DNA of 64,000 nt from Microbotryum silenes-acaulis (taxonomy: Eukaryota; Basidiomycota; Microbotryomycetes; Microbotryales; Microbotryaceae), in the NCBI GenBank assembly GCA_003665825.1, contig QPFY01000022.1:1-64000 (forward strand), given 5' to 3'. Under the pieces are notes generated by a model. That model did not search any database, was not told where the DNA came from, and saw only the letters and a program-made list of their open reading frames with translations. Shown piece by piece: positions 1 through 10,835 of this stretch. The position numbers were made by a program, and so were the translations under genes. The stretch's first letter is position 1, and each line of letters starts with the position of its first letter.

Positions 1-865
1 TCATTCCATTCTGGTGCACAAGCGAAGTCGATGGGAGGTGAGGTTCGACGACTAGTCGACAATCGAGCTTGAGACGACCAGGCCCATCAGCGGCACCAGA
101 AGGTTTGCCGCCTGCACGGTCCGTGCGGCAGGAGGAGCGATCGGAACCTTGTGTCGAAACGAGCCGGGCCCAGCTGAACCAAGGCAGATTGAGACGAGAC
201 AAAGTGCAAACTTTGTGACTGTCGCTTTTGCTTTGCTCTACAGCCGTCGATCTACCCTACGCGTGGTTTCCGCGTGCACAGGCCTCACACGACGCCGATT
301 CTTGCGCTCGGTCGTGCCCGCCCCTCGCTTGCCGACCGGCAAAACGCGCCCCGCCTGAGCCCCTGAGCTAGCGAGGACGAGTTGCCGTGGCCGCAGCGAC
401 GGCTCCTCGGCGACTTGGACCTTCAGACACCGACGGCGCATCAGGATCAGATGCGGAGTACACTGGCGTTCCGATCAACAACTTGCTGTTGACCACTTGA
501 CAACTTAAGAAACTTCTTGACTGACTCGGTGCTCTCTCCTCCCCTCTCCGCCGACCGGTCACCGCCAATCTCCGCTGTCTTTCTCCTGTCCCGCTTTTCC
601 CATCGTGCAGATCCTTTACGCAAACCTCGTGAGCTTTTCAAAGCATAAACACTCAAGCATCTTCGACGATACCTTGCAATGAGTTCCGCGGACGTTTTCC
701 GCCTACATCGACCTCGACACTTTCCCCTCGTCAGATGCGGGATCGACGATCGCCGCCGAGGGGCAACATCCGAGAGCAAGCACATCGTACCTGCCGATCG
801 ACGACGACGATGAAGGGTTAGAAAGTTCAGCAGTGTTCCACAAGGGCAACATCGACTCCTTACAC
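1..865. other. Upstream region, no gene recognised
   Basis: No convincing coding region is seen on either strand. A pyrimidine-rich tract around 520-600 resembles a fungal promoter or 5' UTR for the gene starting near 866. An upstream non-coding exon of that gene cannot be excluded. Confidence 0.5.
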
Positions 866-3800
866 ATGGACTCAGACCTGCCCGCTGAGCTTCCTTCGCC
901 GTTCCGAGAATCAGCTCCTTACGCCGCATCGATGACGCTGATGCTCGGAGGCGAGAATGTCAACAACAGCGACGAGATCAGTGGGATGATGGCTGTCGAT
1001 GGTGATGCGTCTACTTTCAGATTGCAAAACGAAGCGGATCGACTTTCTCCGGAACCCGTCAACAGCGGGTCTGAGGCTGAAGTGGAGGACGATGAAGAGG
1101 ATGTTGATCAAAATGAGGATGAGGATGATGAGGACGATGAGGACGACGGCGAGGAGCTGGTGCAGTCCATTGATCCTTCGACCCTAACCGCGTCGTCGTC
1201 ACTTCCGGCGGAGATGGAAACGGACGTAGTCATCATCCACCCTGCATTGATCGGCGAAGCCCCTGTCGCATCGACCTCGACTGCGGCGCCCGTGACTCCG
1301 TCGGCTCCAGCAACGATAGTGAAGAAGAAGGCAGAGGCCACCACAACAAGCACTAAGAAAGTCGCCGATTCTACACATCCCACTGTGAATCCCGCTATCG
1401 TCATCACACCCAAATCCGCCGTCGCTCAAGGCAAACTTCCTGCTTCGACCTCGACCTCGACCTCGACCTCAATCTCAACAACAGCCAAGCCTGCGGGCAC
1501 CGCCTCCTCAAAATCGAAATTGACGTCAGCAACGAGTGCGACTTCAGCAGCAAATAGTAGCGCCGCCCCACGCCCGAGAATCAAGTCTGGATCAAGATGT
1601 ACGACTCGCAGCTGCGCGACGTCCTTGCAAACCTGCGCACGACCAAAACACCGCTTGTGCTGGCCAATCGGCTCGCCAAAGGGCTTTCGCACTTCTCCTT
1701 CGGTAATGCCAGTCCCCAACTCTCACCCTGGGGCGACCAATCCGTGATCCCACCTTCGGATCGCTTGACCATATTGACGCAGATGCTACAGAACGGGACG
1801 AAGGAATTTTGGAATGCTTTTGCGGCCGTACCGGGGGATGAGGGGATCAAGACGATCAAGGTTTGGTTCTGGGGTGCGAGTCTAAGTTGCACCTCGGTGG
1901 CGAAGAAGGGCGAGGAAGGGAAGATGGAGGTCGAGTCGAGTAAGGGCCAGGGCAAGGAGTTGGAAGGGACGTTGGTACCTATTCTCAAGGTGAGTCTTTG
2001 GTGTTTCGACCGTGCGATGCTGGTCCTGGGAAGCTCGTCCGAGCCGTCCCTGGCAGCTTTCAAATGCAGAGCCGACCGCTCGGGCCCGAGACTCAGCGCC
2101 GGGCCTACCTGCGCGCCTTGCGCCCGCTCTACAAATTGCACAGAGCAATCACAACTTTGAAAATACCTTGTGTTTGTTTCCTGTTGAATCTTTTTGTGGT
2201 CACGTGCCCCTAAAGTAGAGAGCCCCGCATCCCATCACTGGCGCGAACTAGTCGTGGCCCCTGTCCGGTCCTCGGGCCCGTGCGCGCATCGCCGACGTTG
2301 GCTTGCCGCTCCTACATATGACTTGCGCAGGATCAGACCATGAACCTGACCAGCACGTCTCCAATTATGCTCCCGAATCGTGAATGCACAGGCTCTCAAC
2401 AAACTTCCCCTCACAATCAATCATCTCAAGACGTACGAGCTCGGAAAACGAGTCCGGAGGGTCGATCGAGGCTCAAAGAACAAAGGTGCGTTCCAAGATG
2501 GCCGTTCCATGCTACTTGACATTGAACTGACCCACTTGTCTACACTCTACTCAACCTGACTGTGTTTGATCTTAATAGAGGCGGTCAAGCTTGCACGGGA
2601 ACTGGTCAACAAATGGCAAGAACTGGCCAGCAGCATCGCCGACTCGAAGGACGAAGCGAGCAGTAAGAAAGCGGCCAGTGCAGCGACAAAACGCAAGACA
2701 CCGGATTCGAGCTCTGAAGGCGAGTGTTTGGCGTATAGACCTTGTGTTGAGCGATCTGGTTGGCTGACTTTGTGGTTGGTTCAATTCGGACAAGCAGCTC
2801 CGGTCAAGAAGCTAAAGACCGTCTCGGCAGGGAAAACTGTTGCCGCCGAAGCCAAGAAGCACGTCGCAGGTGCTGCCACAACAAGCACCAAGAAAGCACC
2901 AACGACAACCGCGCCCCCAGTACCAATCAAAAAGGCGCCGGTCGTGGTCGCCAACCCGTTACAAAAGATGTTGGCCCAAATGAAGTTTGACAAGAAGCGC
3001 ACGAGCGAGCCGCCGTCTACTTCTGCCGCTGCTCCGACTCCCTCCACAGCCTCTGGGACAATGGCGGCAACAACTTCATTGGCGGCCGACAAGATCCCCT
3101 CCGAGCTTCGATCAACTTTGAATCCTCTCAAACTTAGAAATAAAAAGAAAGTACACTGGCCGCTCAATGACGTCGATCTCAACCACATCCGGATCATCGA
3201 GAATTGCCTCGACGGGCAACGGCCACGGAAAGGCATGGGTGAGGCCGGTGCGGAGGACGAGGACAGTGGCTTCGAGTCGTTGGTCCAGGGATATGAATGA
3301 ACGCGAGGAGCTGTCATGACTCAAGGTGCGGCAATGGAGGAAGAAATCGCCTGGTACGAGCCGTTATGTAAGTCTGATCAGCCGTGACCTCTTTGGGTTC
3401 GACAACAGTAGCGTCTTACCTCATTGAAAGCGCGTGATTGTGCTCGTTCAGTCATCGAAGTACTGATACGGCGGACTTCAGCTCCTATCACACTGTTGTT
3501 GAATCCGAGGAAGCCGACTTTCAAGCGCAACGCGAAATGGGTCGACCCGAGTACCTCTATGACGAAAGCAACCCCGAAGCGCAGATGGAGTCTCCGGCTG
3601 AACCCCAATCAGACGCAACAGCCGGCGAAGACGAGCCCGAAACGAAGGAGATGACTTCTCATCCGAGATGACGAGTGATCCCTTTGTGATGCAGGCAATC
3701 GCAAATGCCCAGTCCTTGAACACCCCGACACAGGGCTACCTGCAAGAGGATCAACTGCAAAGCCTGCTTGGCAACCTTGTCAGCATGCAAGAGCACCACC

Positions 3801-4419
3801 ATCAACACCGCATCAGCTTCAACAGCACGTCACCAACCCACACGGGTCCGAGCGCCAATGGTCTCGAGCAAACGGGCGTCTTTGATGAGCAGGCACTGGC
3901 CAAGCTTCGGGCCTTCGATTCCGCTCTGATTCAGAGCATCGTCAACCAGCACCCCCAAGAACTGGCATGCTTGCGAACGAGCTGAGTCAACGAGCAGTAC
4001 GTCGATGCATAGCTGCTGCCTAGTTGGATGAAGAACCTGCTCACGTTTCTGCTTGCTTGATTGCAGACCTTCCTGTTCAACTCGAGCCGACACCTCCGCT
4101 TCCGCATTCGATGCTCTCATGGCAGCAGCAGCAACAGCAATCGCTCATGTCGCAGGCGCCTCATTGACCCTATCAGACCAGTACAACGGCTATGTCCGCC
4201 GGGCGGCTCAAGCATCGATATGCAAGCGAGCAAAATGAAGGGCAAGAAAGCTGGCAAGGGCGCCAAGGGCAAGGTCACTAAATGCGGTTCTTCAATACGC
4301 CGCGGGGCTGTGACATGGGCACAAAGTGTGAGTAGATTTTCATGTTCTCTTTGGGGAACTGTCTACTAAAGCTGGAGTCGGCGCCTTGTGACCCAGGTCG
4401 ATTCAAGCACGAGTTTTAG
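866..4419 (+). CDS. PNUTS/Ppn1-like PP1 regulatory protein: TFIIS-N domain, PP1-docking motif, CCCH finger (frame broken in places)
   Basis: Proteins of this architecture (PNUTS/PPP1R10 in animals, Ppn1 in fission yeast) bring protein phosphatase 1 to RNA polymerase II termination complexes. In order: an acidic Ser/Thr-rich N-terminus; a TFIIS N-terminal-like domain joined across introns, with LNKLPLTINHLKTYELGK at 2395-2448 and KLARELVNKWQEL at 2588-2626; a basic linker; an RVxF-type docking motif KKVHW at 3145-3159; AWYEP near 3350; a Gln-rich stretch; and a C-terminal CCCH finger ending CDMGTKC-RFKHEF. An intron at 4328-4396 splits the third Cys codon. Likely introns are 1990-2391 (unusually long), 2486-2578 and 2726-2797 (72 nt, read through in frame if retained). 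ATG 866 is the first in frame. The reading frame slips near 1.55-1.59, 3.66, 3.96, 4.17 and 4.286 kb, each fitting one missing base. Pseudogene or consensus errors are both possible. The family call rests on domain order. Confidence 0.72.
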
Positions 4420-5930
4420 ACGAGGGTCGCGAAAACACCTGTTTCCCCAGACGACTTTTCAGGGTCGTCTCGACGAACCTCCAACTGTAGCTTTTCAATG
4501 AAACGAACGTTTTTTTACACGATAAGAAGGACAAAGTGGCGTGAAGCCCGTCGCCGTGCCGAATTCCTTCGGCTTCAGGCGCAATTTTCCTCGACTGCTC
4601 CTCTCCACGAACATTTCGTACCGCTCGGGCTCGGTGTTCGATATTCAAACCCGCTAGCCTTTTAGGTCTGGCGAGCCGGCCCAGCCACGTGTTCTCGCCT
4701 GGCAGAATGATATTCAGGTATTCAATCTCGTCCGCATGCGGTGCACAACATTTGAGCACTCCTATACCATGTCAGGCATCTGCACTGAGCAATGAGAGCA
4801 GCTTTGTGAAGCAATGAGTGCGTCGGGGTGGCGATTCAGCCCTCGAGGAGTCTTAAGTTTTCAGTCGTAGATCGCAGCTAGTCTTGTTCACAGACAGGTG
4901 CAATCGAGAGGCTCACTACTGCCGTCTCCTAAGCGATTCGCCGATCGATTCGTCTCACGAACTGCGCGGATGAGAGTCAGGCCGTCGGAACGAACTTGCG
5001 AATCTTGCGAATCTTGAGCTTCTAGCTCCCCGCCTCCGCTTCGTCCCCAGTACCCTCGCAAGCTCTGACAGTATTTTTCTTTCACCAGCATCCCGTCCAC
5101 GCAGCTTTCCATTCGCGATCGTTTCCTGCTTAGAGCGTGAAGCCAAGCCCCTGACTTCGGCTCTTTTCCTGATGGGTCCATCAACTCTCGTGGTTCGAGG
5201 CACAACCTCGTGACTAAAGAGCATGCGGGACGCAGTCTTCAAATAGGGGCTGGGTGTAACCAGTGGGGAGATGGTCGTGAACGGTCTTGCGATCTATCTA
5301 TCTACTTCTATCTACTATCCATCTACATCTATCTACTACTTTTATAATCTTGCACCTCAAAACACCTCCACCAAATAAGGTTCTCAGCCGCACGCGCACG
5401 CGCCGATCTTTCCCCCCCCCCACCGTCCGGGAGGTTCGGGCAAGCCGGCCACGACCAAGTTGAATCACGCAGGGAGGTGAGTGCATAGCTATACAGCGCC
5501 AACAAGCCCTAGTGACAGAAATAAAAATGCAGCGTAGGTGCTGTTGATGGATGCAAGAGGATGTCAGGCGAGTTTCAGAGGTACCTGAGGTGACCGCAGT
5601 TCTCCGCGGCTTTTGTGGGAAATCTCGGTCTGCTCCTTGAATCGAAAGTTTGACACCGTCGTGGCCACGAGCCTCGAAATGGGCCTAGGCCTTTCGATGC
5701 CGATTCGGCATCGGCCACAACAGGTGCGCAGCGGAGGCGCGCGGCCGCCTTATAGCCTGCCGCCCGAACGCCACCGGCTACATGCCTGGTGATTGACGGT
5801 TGGGCGACAAGCTTCGAGGCAAAAAGACGGTCAACGTTGAGCAGGCACGTTAACTGTTGCTGAAGGCTGGCAGAAGGTTGTTCTCAGCCCATCTCCCCTT
5901 CTTAATTCAACTCAAACCGCCGACCCCTTC
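4420..5930. other. Intergenic; short tetranucleotide repeat, no gene recognised
   Basis: Minus-strand open frames here (for example 4403-4759) match nothing I recognise. A degenerate CTAT/CTAC repeat lies at about 5285-5342, and a C-run at about 5412-5421. The stretch before 5931 is probably the promoter of the histidine kinase gene. Confidence 0.5.
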
Positions 5931-8895
5931 ATGGCTGTTCTCAATGATCTACCCATCGAGCTGATCGACTACAAAGTTCTCGAATCCGAGACGCCCACGG
6001 TGGCCTGGACGATCGGCGATAGCCGCACGGACTGCGGCGGGCCCGGCTCTCAGACTGCTGCTGCTGATACTGCAAGGGCCGCCGACCTCAAGTCGCAGCT
6101 CCCTACACCGAGGCGTTGCGAGACTACTTTGGACCTGCACCCCTCGCTCTTCTTTTCTCGACGCCATCGAGGATGCGTCGCCCTTGCAAGCGCTGCTCGA
6201 AGCATGCCGAGGGTTCTCTGAGGGCCAGACTGCACGCGCTGGCGGGCGGGAGTTACCACAGACACCGTACAACAAGGACAAGCGCAACATGCTCACCCTA
6301 CGGTTGACCAAAACCAAAGCTTTCAAAGATCGCGCTTACGCTTCCAAGTGGAGGATCTCGCGCCACGGTCGCCTACTCGTCTTGACGGCCTCGAATCTCC
6401 ACGGCGACGTTTCGGGTGAAATTTGCTCCATCTCACTTCTAGGACAATATGCTCTCACTGAAGTAGAGGTGCCTCGCCTTTTGGTGCAGTGGTTTATTGC
6501 TCCCGGAACGAGCTCGCGGCGGCCGCATACGAAGCCCCGATAGGCCTGCTGACGATGAGCCTCGACTGCTCCGTCTTGTGGGTCAACAAAGAGTGGCTCA
6601 AAATAACAGGCATGTATGGACAGGAGGATCACGATAGGTGGGGGGAGCGGGTGAGTGGAGTAGACGGGGTCCGAGGGGCGGTTGGAAAGCGGACATCTGA
6701 CTCTTAGCTGCCCAACAAAACCTCACAGATCGAACCGGAAGACATCCCCGTTGTGACCGAATACCGCGACCGGCGTGAGTTTGGCTTCCTCACCCAACTT
6801 GCACTGAAGCTGTAGCTCATGACATCTTTGTCTTCACCCGTCAGTCATTGCACACCATCAGCGCGATTCGTGCGAATTCCGATGGTTGCCCTCAGGGGAC
6901 GACGACAGCGAAAATTGGACAGTTTCAACGGTCGCCCCACTCTGCGATGAAGATGGGAAACCGTACGCGATGGTGGGATCTCTGACCAAGTGGCATAGAG
7001 GTTTCGAAGGTTTACAGCACAAATTTGCTTACTGACCAAGTAGCCCGACCTATCCTTATTCGACTCGGCGTGCTCTCCACCCAAAGTGTGGCCAAGTTCA
7101 AGGTAGACGAGCTACACTTTTTGCGGCAAAAGGAAGAAAGTGCGAGGGCGAAACTCGTTGCAGAGCAGGCAGTGGTTGCGCTGAGTGTAGAGAATGAGGC
7201 TTTGGCGAGGAAGGCAGCTGAGGATGCAGAAGAGCGGGCGACCGAGGCGGTGCAGGAGAAGAAGGCGACCGAACTGTTCCTTGATGGTGAGCTGGCTTTT
7301 TGTTGGAATCAACGATGATCCCAAAATGATCAACAAAAGAAGAAGAACGGCTGGACCAGGAGTCGAACCTGGGTCGCTTCCATTCATTGGAAAAGCTTTG
7401 ACCAACTAAGCTATCCGGCCCCTGATATCAGTGCAAGGTCTACTAACACCTTCAACACTTTTATCCTTCAGATTCAAAGCATTCAACCAGGATCCCTGAT
7501 GATTCACTCTTAATATGCTCCAACAGTTGCATCACATGAACTGCGCAATCCCATCATCTCGGCCATTCTTCAGAACGCCGAGTTAACCCGATCGTCTATG
7601 GACGGCTTATATGCATCTATGCTACGCCTCGAAAAGACGAATCAGCTCCCTCTCTGCTTCACATGTAAAACAATCGAACAAATCGAAGAGAACATCGAGG
7701 CATGCGACGCCATCATCCAATGCGGCCACGCGTAAGAGCGAATAGCCAATGACATCCTGGGCTTGGCTCAGATCCAGCTCTCTAAGTACACGATCGCCTC
7801 GATCGAGTTCGACCTCATCGCCTCGCTGCGCAACATATGCCGGATGTGGAAGAGCGAATGCAAGGCCAAAGGGATCAGCTCAAATTATCGCTCGGCAACT
7901 CGCTCAAACGATGGGCCCGCATGCCCGGGTCTTGGCGGATCCGACGCGTCTGTCGCAGGTTCTTGTCAATCTCTTTTCGAACGCAGTCAGGTTCACGGCC
8001 AAATCGGCTGTTCGTAAAGTCGTGCTATCCGTCGAGGTGTCGGGCCAGCCTCCGGATCGAGGAGGCCAGATCGTACCGCCGGCGGAGACGGAATACTACA
8101 TCGAGAAGCAGCGGCCTGTCTACCTCTTCTCGGTTGCGGATACGGGACCGGGTATGACCGAGGAGGAGACGTCGAGGTTGTTTGAAAGCACTCATTCGAC
8201 GATGGGAGGCTCTGGACTCGGTCTGTGGATCGCTCGGAGTAGGTCGAGCAGAACATATCCGTGTCGTTGCGATTTGTCGCTATTACTGACCCAGCTCAGC
8301 CCCCTGCAGATTTGTGCGAGTTGCAAGCCGGGCGTATCGAAGTGCAATCCAAAGTCGGCGAAGGCTCGATCTTCCGTTGCTTCATCACCGCCCGTTCCGT
8401 CGACGCCGGAGCGACGGAAGCCGAGGCGGACGGAGTCCCCGTCATCGAAGGTATGAAACTCAACAATAATCCTCGCCTGCCAAGAGCCGAAGGGGACTCC
8501 GAGCAAACGATTCTCCCCTTGGCGGGCAAGACGATCCTCTGTTGCGAGGATAATCAGATCAACCGCACCGTCTTGCGCAAGCAATTGCTCAAAGCTGGGG
8601 CCGAGAGAGTTTTGCTCGCTGAGAATGGTCCGGAAGGGCTCGAGCTATTGCATTTGCACGGTGCCAAGATCGCGTGCATCATTATGGATTACGAGATGCC
8701 CGTTATGGATGGTTTAGGGGCAACGAGGGCGATTCGTGCACTCGAGGAGAGGGACAAGAGTCGCAAGATGAGGGCTGTCGGGTTGACCGGAATGCGAGGG
8801 AGGCGCAGATCAAGATGGGGCTCCAGGCAGGGATGGATGATGTCGTCACCAAGCCTTACAAGGTGCCGGATTTGATGAAACGGATCTCCGTTTAG
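5931..8895 (+). pseudogene. Hybrid sensor histidine kinase (PAS-HisKA-HATPase-REC), frame disrupted
   Basis: The family autophosphorylates on His and passes phosphate to its own receiver Asp, then into the HOG-type phosphorelay. Visible in order: an N-terminal region; a PAS domain at about 6490-6989; a coiled coil at 7087-7286; the H-box SHELRNP at about 7533-7553; the N-box NLFSNAVRF near 7970; the G1 motif ADTGPGM; the G2 motif GGSGLGLWIAR; and a receiver with phospho-acceptor in IIMDYEMPVMDG and the conserved Lys in TKPY. Exons fit 5931-6415, 6490-6650, 6729-6774, 6845-6989, 7087-7286, 7527-8238 and 8310-8895. The frame is broken by TAA at 7733-7735, where Gln is expected just after the H-box, and by single-base losses near 6.10, 6.15, 7.88, 7.90 and 8.79 kb. 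All domains are otherwise well kept, so this is either a very young pseudogene or a gene carrying consensus errors. Confidence 0.85.
7348..7420 (-). tRNA. tRNA-like gene antisense inside a histidine kinase intron; anticodon not assignable
   Basis: The reverse strand folds as a 73-nt tRNA. The acceptor stem GGCCGGA/TCCAGCC has one C-A mismatch, the D stem is GCTT/AAGC, the anticodon stem is TTTCC/GGAAG, and the T stem is CCAGG/CCTGG with loop TTCGACT. An A-box-like TAGCTTAGTTGG and a B-box GGTTCGACTCC are present. The 7-nt anticodon loop AATGAAT has A instead of the invariant U33. Read literally the anticodon is UGA (Ser), but the long variable arm of tRNA-Ser is absent. It lies wholly within the 240-nt intron 7287-7526 of the kinase gene. 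It may be a tRNA pseudogene or carry a sequence error. Confidence 0.55.
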
Positions 8896-9081
8896 GAGGC
8901 GGGTACACCCAAATTGGTCTGGTCTGTACTTGGGTTGTCTGATGTGAAGTCGGATTGTGACTGCAAGACTGGGTGAAACCTTCCGTTACATGAGGTTGTC
9001 GTGATACTATACTGCTGATACGAGACTGAAGCAAATATGTTATTAGAAAACGATGAGCCCTGAGCACGAGCTGCATTTTGC
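8896..9081. other. Convergent 3' region
   Basis: Short gap between the 3' ends of the kinase gene (plus) and the SMP-30-type gene (minus). Nothing else is seen. Confidence 0.5.
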
Positions 9082-10835
9082 TCAATCATGCCACCTCGAG
9101 CCCTTTAAGCTCCCCGCTCTGCGCGATCGAAGCGATCCAGACCGTCGTCTCGGAGAGAATGACGAGTTTGCCCTTGGGCCAAAGACGAGATTCGCACATC
9201 CTCGTTGATTGCCTTCGTCGTCCTTAGGTATTACGATCTTGCCCAGAGCGTATCCGTCGGGGTGGTAGACCTAGAGAGAAACGGGTCAGCTCGACGCTTG
9301 CTTACAGGAAGCTGCCACGATGGCATGCAGCTCACATCGACGCCCTCGAATGTGCCACTGTAGATGTTGCCGAGTTCGTCGACTTTAATTCCATCGGGTG
9401 CACCGCAGTCGACCAGGGCGAAAAGGCGTTTGTTGTGCAGTTGGGGGATCTTGTCGTGGTGGTGGATGTCGTACGCGTAACTGGGGCACGCAGGAGGGGA
9501 GGGAAAAGTTAGTTCAGGGGCCACTCGTGCTACGAAGACGATAATGAGCAGCAAACTGACGTACATGGCGCCCATGCGCGTCGAAACCATCGTACCATCG
9601 CCATGGATGTAATCCGTATCGGTGACATAGCACGTCTTTCCATCAGGCGAGCACACGATCCCATTCGGCTTGCAAAGTCCATCCGCGACCATTCCCAGAG
9701 CACCCGTCTTAGGGCAGTACCTCCAAACTCCGTTTGGAAGCTGCGAAGGTCCTTTGAAGCCTTGTTCAAGACCGTAGTCTGGGTCTGTGAAGAAGATGCA
9801 GCCCGATTGCGGGTGGACGGCGACGTCATTGAGGGCGTTGAATTCGCGGCCTCGGAAGTGGTTGAGAAGAGTCCGATTCCTGAACGTTCCGTCGGCTTGG
9901 GGTTCACTCTGAAAAGCAATTCAAAGTCCAAGTATACCGCATCAGCACGGGCGCACCTTCGAGTCAAGTTATTCTGGCGAGATTCTGATGTCCTCTCGGG
10001 TAAAGAAGTCAACGAACCAGGATAAGTGAGCCCGCCACACGATCAGCCTTGGGATCCTTGGACGATTCGAGCTTGATTCGGAGCGGAGCAGTGAACTTTT
10101 TGTGTTGACCTTGGGAGCACCAGAGGATGTTGGATCCGTACGCGGTCGCACCGTTCGCCATGACAACCTCATCCGCGAGATGCTGCAAATCCTCGTACTC
10201 GACCCCGGGCACTACAAGCACCGACGAGTTGGGTTTCTGCCAAACACAAGCTTGTGCATTAGTTTGGACAGGGAATTGCACGAGTACTTGGGTATGGACT
10301 CACTGACGGTGCGACCTTGGCCGCGGACTCCGACGAGGTCGAGAAACGCAGGCGGCAAACCTTGATCTCGAGACCATCGTGGTCGTTGCCGATGATGTTG
10401 GACGTGATGTAGACGTCACCTTGGTCGCTACCCTTTTTTTGGGGAGCCCACACGCCAGCTTCGTGGAACAAAGATACGCCGTTGCCTGGGCGATGGATGA
10501 GGAGTGGGGGTCAGTGTGGGGCGCATCAGCCGCTCGGCGCTCGCTCGACCGCGTACGAGGTCGCACAGGCGGGGGTGGCAGTGAGTGGGGTTGGGCTCAG
10601 TCGGAGATGGGCGCGTACCCCCTTGACTCTTCTCAGTACTGGCGATCAGATCCAACTTGGGGTTCGCACCAACGATAGAAGCAAACTCTGAGTGGAACGC
10701 GATGAACGGTCCATCGCTTGCAGCGTGGTGCGACACATTCGCGTCGCGTCCGAGCTGCGAAGAAGGTCGCACCAGATCCAACGCCGCGGCGTAGCTCATC
10801 GCGCTCGACGCTGACGGGGTCGACAACGAGGCCAT
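9082..10835 (-). CDS. SMP-30/gluconolactonase/LRE-family beta-propeller hydrolase
   Basis: The family comprises six-bladed propellers that hydrolyse sugar lactones with a bound divalent metal. Family signatures read in order on the minus strand: FHEAGVWAPQ and VYITSNIIGNDHDG (10305-10485), GATAYGSNILWCSQGQ (exon ending at 10236), FNALNDVAVHPQSGCIFFTDPDYG (about 9770-9850, split here only by description), KPNGIVCSPDGKTCYVTDTD, and GAPDGIKVDELGNIYSGT (9336-9480). Clear introns lie at 10486-10618, 10237-10304, 9481-9564 and 9271-9335. The join at about 9920-10020 is unresolved. The start is ATG 10835 or ATG 10799, both in frame. In the last exon a CCAA run (near 9140) seems to lack one A. As written the protein ends at 9082; with the expected frame it would end at 9086 with a more family-like tail. 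No signal peptide is evident. Confidence 0.83.

Noticed and set aside
6416..6489. A sixth frame slip in the histidine kinase near 6.48 kb
   Set aside because: A 74-nt GT-AG intron with matching phase explains the frame change.
7733..7735. Programmed recoding or readthrough of the TAA in the histidine kinase
   Set aside because: Five additional frame breaks in the same gene make error or decay more likely than recoding.
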